DNA of 64,000 bases from Euborellia annulipes (lineage: Eukaryota; Arthropoda; Insecta; Dermaptera; Anisolabididae): NCBI GenBank assembly GCA_023213315.1, contig JAKCPI010005410.1, positions 1 through 64,000 of the forward strand. Reading direction: 5' to 3'. Position 1 is the stretch's first letter; each line of letters opens with the position of its first letter. The notes below the pieces were generated by a model that searched no databases, was not told the origin of the DNA, and was given only the letters and a program-made list of their open reading frames with translations. Shown piece after piece: positions 56,247-64,000 of the stretch. A program made the translations under genes and the position numbers.

Positions 56247-56465
56247 TTGTTAAGAAGAAGAGCAGAGCCAAAAACAAAAGATTATGAATTCGTAACAATT
56301 GCGGAGACGTTTCGCTGCATTTATTCATCAGTCATTTCTAAAAAACATATTTTGATAGAAATCATGTATATACACATGAATATATCCACTGAAACTCCTG
56401 AGGAATATTGTTACGCTTTCAAAATCTTTTCTTTTTTGCTGCCTCTGCTCTTCTCGAAGTTATCA
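56247..56465. repeat. Penelope-like foldback with hammerhead-like boxes
   Basis: Outer words aagaagagcagagcc and tgcctctgctcttctc are inverted. On the minus strand the left half reads CTGATGA...GCAGC GAAACGTC, so both conserved boxes are intact, although the intervening stem is weak. Confidence 0.5.
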
Positions 56466-57784
56466 TCACAGCCACCACTTCTTAATTAATTACATATTTC
56501 GTATTCTCTAACGTCGGGTTTTAAACAAACACAAACATGGCGTCTTTAACCAAAAAGTGAGGTTATATTACTTTGACAACTGAGATAAGAGCAATACATT
56601 TGATCTTTCAAACTCGTACAGAAACGAGATGAATGATATCTTAGTTAATATTTTATTAATTAAAGAATTGAATTTTGTTAACGCTGGTGCTGTTGCTTTA
56701 CTTTTTAACATTTAATGTAAACATTTTAACGCCTGATTTTAAAGAATAGACCTGAATCAGGTCATATGTTATTTTTTGAGGTTCTCCAAAATTTGTTTAG
56801 TTGTTTGATGAGGTTTTCTGCCGGATGGGATAAGAGGTTATTTCAATATCTTATTTTCGCGCCTCAGGACAGTCAGTGCCTATCTTAGAAATTAATCAAC
56901 CTCCTAGTTGATTCCTTCATTTTTAAATAACAATATCTCGTATTCTTCCTATGAAAATCTAACGTCAAAGTGAGGTTCATGTTTGGGAGAGATTACAATC
57001 GCTTAGCTAATTTAACATTTTGAAAAAAAAAAAAGTGATGAGACTTTTGAGCCCGTTCTCTAAGTTTCGTCAAAATCAGAGCGGTTTGGTTAAGTTTCTT
57101 GTAATTAAACATGTTATAGAATAACGGATGCAGTTTTAAAATTGGATTTTGGAATTGATTATTACTCACATAGAAGAAGGAAGGGATTGTTCAATTAACT
57201 AGTAGACTTGTGTTTCCTTACCTGAAACAAAGAGAAAGAAAAAAATTAATTTAAATAAAATTTTAGAAGGTCGACAGAATACGCGATTATAAAGGACAAA
57301 TTCTTGGTTTTTTTTTTCCTCTTTTGATTTTTCTCAAAAGGAAAGTAGACTGACTGACTTTGAACCGGTTCCAAAAAAAAAAAAAAAGTAATATTATTAA
57401 TACACTTTTCGGGCAACAACAAAACAAGGACGAAACGAACGAAATGAAAACGTGTCCCCCGCCCACGCAATCTTTCTCTCTCTACAACTTATCATTAGCA
57501 TCCAACATTGGCTCATACATTATTATTATTATTATTATTACCATTATGTATAACAGGGCGTCTATTCTCCTTCAGGGATTAAAATGTAAATTTAGAAAAT
57601 GATGTTTGAAATTATATAAAGAAAATATTTAAATATTAATATAAATTAATAGAATCATATTTTTATTTAGAAGATTTGGCTGTCTGTCTGTCTACATTTA
57701 CAAAAACAATATTAATTAAAACAAATAAATAAATAAATAGGCTATTAATTTTGTAATATATAAATAATGAATCGCTATAAATTA
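56466..57784. other. no gene recognised
   Basis: AT-rich sequence with an ATT microsatellite (about 57520-57540). Frames around 57360-57600 include an A-run and have no features. Confidence 0.45.
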
Positions 57785-58425
57785 AAAAAATCTGGTGCGA
57801 TGTTTCCACAGCACACAACTTTTTCTGTGTTCTTTGTTGTTCTGTGCTGATCAGACCAGTTTTTTTGTGTCGACAAATCTATGAATTTTGATCAAAATTT
57901 AGTTTCTGGCATTCATTAGAATTCAAGATGTAAAATTTATAAAAATAAAAAATATTTATATTTTGTTATCATACAATCATTTCTCTATGCCACCAATGAA
58001 GTACAAGAGTAAAGTGTGCTTTAAAAAATTTTGAGAGAAAAATGAGAATATACATTTTAAAGAGCGTCTAAAAACTAATCGAATCGAAACTAATTTGAAT
58101 TTTAACCAAAATCGTTAGAGCGAATTTTGGGAAAAACGAAAAAAAGCTGGAAAAATTACATCAGTAAAGTACTAGTACTTTATGGGCAATTTTATTTAAA
58201 AGCTTATTTTCGTGTGTCAGGAGGGGGTATCTAACTTGGATATAAAATTTCATCCCCGTTGGTCTATTCGTTTTTAAGATATAGTTCACAGACAGAAAAT
58301 TTTGCGGGACACACTTGGGGGGATTTTCATCAAAATCTCAACATCGAATTTTTGACATGAATACACTACTTTCTCTATATATAAATTTATCAAGATCTCT
58401 AATATATAGGTAAGAGAAAGTAATT
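57785..58425 (-). mobile_element. Helentron-like family, diverged copy
   Basis: Hairpin end is mutated (aaatctggtgcgatg...gatcagaccag). The body is collinear with the family, and the end is ggtaagagaaagta. The microsatellite is nearly absent. Confidence 0.8.
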
Positions 58426-58971
58426 TTTGTCGGGAGTTTAAAAAAATATCAGTGACGGAAAATAATAATATTAAATAATTTTTTGTTTGATATTTTTTGG
58501 GTTATAATTAATTCCAATTATTATAAATACCACTATTGAATTTCACATCTATATTTTAGTCAGGTGTCAAATTTTCATTATTAAATTTAATTTTCATCAC
58601 TTAGGTGATTTTAACTTAATTACTATCGTTTAAGTTTGTGTTAGTTTTTATACCTATCTTATACTAAAGAAATAATTATTGAAGATGAAAAAAATGTTTA
58701 TATAAAAGAGCAATTATTATTAAAATTAAAAAAAAAAAAACTGACAAGATATTTTATAATTTATAATTATATTTATAATATTTTTTTCCTTTTCACCAGG
58801 ATTTTCCTTGTATTTGTTTATTCATGAGTATTACTATGGTAATAACTCAAAAACACATGTTTTGACTTGGGTTATTTTTGAAATAGGTGGGTGATATAGT
58901 TCCTGAGGAGCGTTTAGTTTCCGAAACGTCGTCAGAAGTAAGATAACCAAATTGGATTAAAGTTATTTTAT
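58426..58971. other. no gene; lone Penelope-like box at about 58934
   Basis: AT-rich, with ctgaggagcgtttagtttccgaa-acgtcgtc near 58900-58945: it contains CTGAGGA and GAAACGTC but little hairpin between them. Confidence 0.4.
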
Positions 58972-59625
58972 GGAAGAATGTGGAAGTGCAGGCAGCCAAA
59001 AATAAAATACTCAATTCTCTGTGAATGATCAGACGTTTCGGCCAAAATTTATTCGCCCAAACTCAAGTGAACAATTGAAGGGGTCAGCTGTAGATAGTGC
59101 TAACCCACAATTATGACAAATCCGACTTTTCAACAATAGGTGAAGGAGCGGGCAGCCAGGAAGTAAGCCTCACTGCCCGCTCCTTCACCTATTGTTGAAA
59201 TACAAGAACCACTTCACAAATTGTAATCCGAATTTTCAGCACCTTTGTAGCACTATCTGTGCCCGCCCCTTCATTTCTATTGAGAGAGAGTTAAGTCCTA
59301 TAATTAAACATAGTTGGTATTTCATTCTACAACATATTTCAATTTAATGACATTACTTGATTGTTTCTATATAGACCTATTAAAATAGCAAATTTTAATA
59401 TTGTCAAAACTTTTAGGCTCATCATATTATTTAATTAAATAGAATATGTAGTAGAATAAAATACCAACTATGTATGGTATAATTATAGAGACCTAACTCT
59501 CTCTCAATATAATTGTTTACTGAGGCTGGGCGAATAAATTTTACCCGAAACGTCTGGACATTCACAGAGAATCGAGATTGTTTTCTCTGCCTGCACTTCC
59601 ACATCCTTCCATAGTAGAATATATT
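58972..59625. repeat. nested foldback, Penelope-like
   Basis: Outer arms (58972-59055 and 59525-59625) share ggaagtgcaggcag, ctctgtgaatg and agacgtttcgg / ccgaaacgtct. A perfect inner palindrome (tttcaacaataggtgaagg, agcgggcag with complement) is at 59136-59200. A second inverted pair (aattatagg / ttagacctaactctctctcaat) surrounds 59280-59510. Confidence 0.7.
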
Positions 59626-59643
59626 TCCAGCAATTAAAAATCA

Positions 59644-59958
59644 TTTTACTTTCTCTTACCTGTGTATATATTTAATATACCGGTATATAGAGAAAGAAAG
59701 TTGGGATGTCAAAAATTCGAATTCAATTATTTTTTAGATGTTCTTTGAAATGTATATTCTTATTTTGCCATTGAAATCTTCTGAAGACCACTTTACTCTT
59801 GTACTTCATAGGAAAGACAGGAGAAATGGTTGCCACGGTAACAAAATATAAATATTTTCCATGCTTATAACTAAATATATGTCGACACATCACGGTGTGA
59901 CAGCACAGAACACAACTTTCGATTGTCGAAGGGTGTGCAACATCACACCAGATTTTTT
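59644..59958 (+). mobile_element. Helentron-like family, internally deleted copy
   Basis: Start hairpin to gtcaaaaattcga, then a jump directly to attcaattattttttagatg and the 3' half with a degraded hairpin. Confidence 0.75.
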
Positions 59959-60944
59959 ATTTCAACCTGTACCAATTGTTTGGTTAGATAAAAGATCTTT
60001 GGTGTTTTGAATGCATGCAAGGCTTTGTTATATGAGACGTTTTTATGAATATCTTGCATTCTCCATCATGGGGAATAAATAATTGGCCCGGATTGTTTCG
60101 GAGGAGAGAGATAGATTGTCTCAGGAGAGAAGAATAATAAGCGAAAAAAATGGGTTCTCCATCTCTCTCTCTGAATATTATTCGTTTTCTCGTTGGCCGG
60201 AGGGCTTGTCTTCACAATGGCCGTTGCCTGGTCCATCCTGGTCTGGTTCTGGTGATTATGATGATGTGGAGGCCCTCGAGGGACACACGAGCCAAGTAAC
60301 AACTTGCATCTCATCAGCGGCCATCGAACGCGCCCTTCTTTATTATCAATATACATCCATCTTACACAACGATTCCCTTTTTAGACATATAAATTAGTCT
60401 AATTATATTAAACAATGATTTGTTGAACCTAGAGATAAATCAAAATTGATTAAGGAGTTCTATTTCATAGCCTCACCAAATGTTTTCTTCTTTTATTAAA
60501 AATGTTTTTATTTTCAAGCTTTTTTTTTGTGCCAACTGTTTGTTGCTGGTCTCAATTTTCTACCAGACAGTCCTTGATCTTTGAACTGCCAAAAAACTAT
60601 AAGGAAATGAACGAAATCTTTAAATTTAATATAAATGAGTTGCTTTGACAACATAGCCCAGTTGGTCAATAGGCAAATAATACTAGTTTTTTAGTAGATA
60701 ATAAAATTTCAAGTAGTTTTTAAATCTACTGAGAAATAAAATAAAAATTTACGTTTTATTTTATTGAATTCCAAATGACATTTGGATGAAAGAAATTAAT
60801 AATATTTAGAGACATTTAGTACCGATGAACAAAAAATTTTGTCCGCCCGAAATTTCATTTTTTTCTAAAGCCGTTAAAGCGACTGTCAATTATATATTTA
60901 TGTATTTAATAAGTTTTATGTAGATTCCTGTTGATATTTTATTC
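59959..60944. other. unassigned; GC-richer island at 60083-60330
   Basis: The island has open frames on both strands (plus: QWPLPGPSWSGSGDYDDVE; minus: RMDQATAIVKTSPPANEKT). It could be a first exon or promoter region, but I recognise no domain and cannot choose a strand. Flanks are AT-rich. Confidence 0.3.
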
Positions 60945-61507
60945 TTTTATACCAATGGTTCCCAACCTTTTTTGGCCCATCGCCCCTTTCTGGAGGTTGA
61001 CTAACCCCTCTCGCCCTCTTCATTTACATTGGATGACTAATTTTAATCTAAATTAAAGTGTAAATAATAATAATTTTATTGTTATGAAGAAAATTTCAAA
61101 AATGGATCTTTTTTCGGTAAATTTTCATTTAATGAAAACAAAAGTAACGTTTCGATTCTAGATTGGAATTGGATTCTTCAAAATATTTTATTTTTGTGAC
61201 AATTTTTTGTCTTCTTCTATCCTGCCCATACTCTAAATGGGATATTTTCCTCTTTGATTTTTGTTTTTTTCTTTTAAATTTTTGTAAACTCTAATAATTT
61301 TTCTCCTATGATTACTCATCGCCCCCCACTTATTTATTGACCCCCTGAAAAACAAAATCGTCCGCTTGGGGGCAATCGCCCCCAAATTTTTGTAAACTCT
61401 AATAATTTTTCTCCTATGATTACTCATCGCCACCCACTTATTTATTGACCCCCTGAAAAACAAAATCGTCCACTTGGAGGCAATCGCCGCGAACCACTGT
61501 TTTATAC
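60945..61507. mobile_element. hAT element with perfect 8-bp target duplication
   Basis: ttttatac is duplicated at 60945-60952 and 61500-61507. The element (547 bp) starts caatggttcccaacc and ends gcgaaccactg, a typical though imperfect hAT terminal repeat. It carries a tandem repeat (61276-61489). Confidence 0.8.
61276..61489. repeat. 108-bp tandem duplication inside hAT element
   Basis: Two nearly identical units beginning aaatttttgtaaactctaat at 61276 and 61384. Confidence 0.9.
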
Positions 61508-62280
61508 CATACAGAAACAGTCGGCGCTACAAGTGCCTGATGAGCTCGAGAGGGGACCCTTGAGCTTAGTCAACCAAACCAATATTTTTAAAATAAATAA
61601 ATCATCTTTTTTTTTAAGGGAAAAGCTACTTTTATGACAACGATTCTGACGGCTAACCAATTCGATTGCCTAAGGCTCTTTTCTCAAGAACATAAAGGAC
61701 TTGTGGCTCCAACTGTACACTTCTATGTTATTGTTAAACTTTGATGTTCATACTTTCAATATATTTGCAGAAAGACGACACCTTCAAAATTTTTGCCAGT
61801 GTGAAGGTACCTTTAAACCGAGTTCAAATGTAAACTTCAAAAAAAAATTGCCATTTTTAGGGGAATCCCCAAAAAAACTTATTTAACACATTAGAGAGAA
61901 CTCACAAATTAACTTGTGATATAATATTAATGATGACACGTAGAGATAATTAATCAGTGATATTTGAAAAGATGACCTCTAATTTCATCCACCTTAATTA
62001 TTAATTGCTTCAAATATTTAATTAATAAATTAAAATTTCGACAGAAACAGATTGGCTGATCATTTTTCTAAATATCACATTACGGATGGAATTAGTTTAT
62101 TTATTCATTCACAATTTATCGTTTCTGCGAGAGAGAGGAATGTTGCTTCAGTCAGCTTCTGAATATTTTTTTTTTTTTGTCGATTCAATAAACAACAGGC
62201 TTAATAGTTGCTAAATAATAATTTTGCTAATGTATCATTGAAATTTTTTCTTCTTTTCCTCTTATAAAATAAAATCAACA
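61508..62280. other. no gene recognised
   Basis: AT-rich; no supported features. Confidence 0.5.
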
Positions 62281-62960
62281 TTTTTTACTTTCTCTTACCT
62301 ATGTATATATGTAATATATATATAGAGAGAAAGTATTGGATTCATGTCAAAAATTCGATGTCGAGATTTTGATGGATCTTCACGTTTTGAGGTCCCCTGA
62401 ATCCAAAAAAGTGGTTTTCGCGACATGGTCTGTCTGTGGGTGGGTGGGTGGGTGTGTGGGTGGGTGTGTGTTCAATTTTAAGCATGAAGGAATTGAGCTA
62501 GAGGTTGAAATTTTATATTTAAGTTAAACATCCCCCGGGACCGGAAAATAAGCTTTTAATCAAAATCGGCCAAAGAGTACTAGTACTTTACTGATGTACT
62601 TTTTCAGTTTTTTTCGATTTTCTCAAAATTTGCTCCAACGATTTTTTTTAAATTCAAAAATCAATTATTTTTTAGATGCCTTTTAAAATGTATATTCTCA
62701 TTTTGTGATTGAAATCTTCTGAAGACCACTTTACTCTTGTTCTCCATAGAAAAGATAGGAGAAATGGTTGCCATGGTAACAAAATATAAATATTTTGTCA
62801 TACTTATAAATTTTGCATCTTGAAAATCGAATGTACCGTACTGTCGGAAACTAAATACATGTCGACAAAAAATCTGGTGTGACAAGCACAGTACACAACA
62901 TTCGATTACCGAAGGTAAGAGAAAGTTGTGTGCTGTGCGCCAGTCACACCAGATTTTTTT
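62281..62960 (+). mobile_element. Helentron-like family, full-length copy
   Basis: Complete, with a GGGT/GTGT microsatellite (62436-62470) and an intact 3' hairpin. T-runs flank both ends, compatible with insertion between T residues. Confidence 0.9.
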
Positions 62961-63410
62961 TTTTTTTTTTAGATAAGATAGGCTTCCATATTAAGATAAA
63001 TTAGAATCTTTTATTGTCTATTTTAAATTTCTAATATGGCAAAATTCTACTCACAAGCCAAAGGCGCGAAGGGGCCATAAAAATTTTTTCGTCTAAGAAT
63101 TTTATCTTTTTTTTTAAGGGTGTTTGCTGACTCCTTTATATTTTAATAACCCGTTAAATTCTCGTCTCCTTTTATATTAATAAATGATTTATCAAAAGAA
63201 AAAAAAAATTGATTAATGAAACCAAAAGCGTTTTCATTAAGGGCAAACGGAACGAACAAATAGAGGGGGGGAGGGGAGGTAAATAAAACTTCGGATAAAA
63301 AATACTTTACAAATCTAGTAATGTCAAATAGTACATTGAAAACTTTTTGTCTTAAATAATACTTTAAAAATTAAAAATTTTAGTTGTTTTTTTTTTTATT
63401 GTTTAAAGAA
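62961..63410. other. no gene recognised
   Basis: AT-rich with a G-run near 63265. Confidence 0.5.
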
Positions 63411-63530
63411 TTTGTCGGCATCTGAGGCCATTTTTTTTTCAATTGATTGGTATCAAGTTCAATTGTAATAAATCTCTCGCCTTTGGACGGGATCCCTTGA
63501 CCTTAGGCACCAGAAGCTAATGCTCTATTC
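63411..63530 (-). mobile_element. family 1 SINE fragment
   Basis: gtcggcatctgaggccat, aattgattggtatcaag and gggatcccttgaccttagg are the family in reverse, with a diverged head. Confidence 0.6.
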
Positions 63531-63779
63531 ATTACTTTAATAGTAAAAATAATTTATTTTTCAACATTTGGGGGCTATTAAAAGTCCTTATTTATTCAAA
63601 TTAATTGGTTACCAAAGCTTTCTCTTGCTAAACACACCTTTGAGTCTTTAGAACAAGAAACGAGACACTTATCTCTGTGTTGGCATGAATTACTTTTTTA
63701 ATTTCCGAATTGTTCTTCCATATGTCATAATATATGTATCCCATAGCATTGGATACCAATCAATTGAAAAAAAAAAAAT

Positions 63780-63995
63780 TACTTCCAAACTTGACCACTT
63801 GCGTTTCATAGTGCGGGGCCGACTTTTTTGGACTCTCGGGACCTCAAAACGTGTATTTTCACCAAAATATCGACTTAAATTTTTTTACATGATCACAATA
63901 CTTTCTCACTATATATTACATTAAAGTAAAAATCTGGTGTGACTTACCTTCGGTAATCGAAAGTTGTGTTCTGTGCTTGTCACACCAGATTTTTT
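63780..63995 (-). mobile_element. two abutting Helentron-like ends
   Basis: 63800-63925 is the 5' end in reverse (gggacctcaaaacgtg...atactttctcactat). 63928-63995 is a 3' hairpin (atctggtgtgac...gtcacaccagatttt). A second family member probably continues past the window edge or the copy is rearranged. Confidence 0.6.
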
Positions 63996-64000
63996 GAGTG

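Overview
The window is AT-rich (coding islands excepted), intron-bearing, repeat-saturated nuclear DNA of an invertebrate, most probably an arthropod. The evidence is a multi-exon divergent ionotropic (chemosensory iGluR-like) receptor, a meteorin-like gene, Jockey/CR1- and RTE-like LINE relics, tRNA-derived SINEs and many short DNA transposons. I cannot name the species. Only two genes can be assembled with consistent splice phases.

Layout. 1-2.2 kb: LINE reverse-transcriptase fragments and a possible Harbinger scrap. 2.3-13.5 kb: an ionotropic receptor gene on the + strand, eight well-phased exons plus a candidate signal-peptide exon. Its introns hold a 5S rRNA-like gene, two inverted copies of a ~470-bp repeat, Penelope-like foldbacks, a TTAA MITE and a 1.54-kb hAT element with a perfect 8-bp target duplication and an internal ~337-bp satellite. 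13.5-18 kb: foldbacks, a 5'-truncated LINE with intact YADD and an ATT tail, and a nested-palindrome block. 18-26.8 kb: mostly AT-rich DNA with SINEs, a GC-rich tandem repeat and a hAT MITE. 26.8-28.1 kb: the last two exons of a meteorin-like gene on the - strand, with an unassigned terminal exon candidate near 29.5 kb. 30-64 kb: no assembled gene. This part is a repeat landscape dominated by one ~680-bp family with the architecture of a non-autonomous Helentron, interspersed with foldbacks, MITEs and SINEs.

The most interesting signal is a set of structurally similar, sequence-diverse foldback repeats. They share the box CGAAACGTH, and in the best-preserved copies this box is preceded by CTGANGA and a hairpin. 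This is the layout of a minimal hammerhead ribozyme, as known from Penelope-like retroelements. The second is the Helentron-like family: matching 13-bp sub-terminal inverted repeats, a long 3' hairpin and a copy-specific microsatellite. Inverted pairing recurs across repeat classes (SINEs, Helentron-like, Penelope-like), culminating in a ~2.1-kb palindrome with ~700-bp, nearly identical arms.
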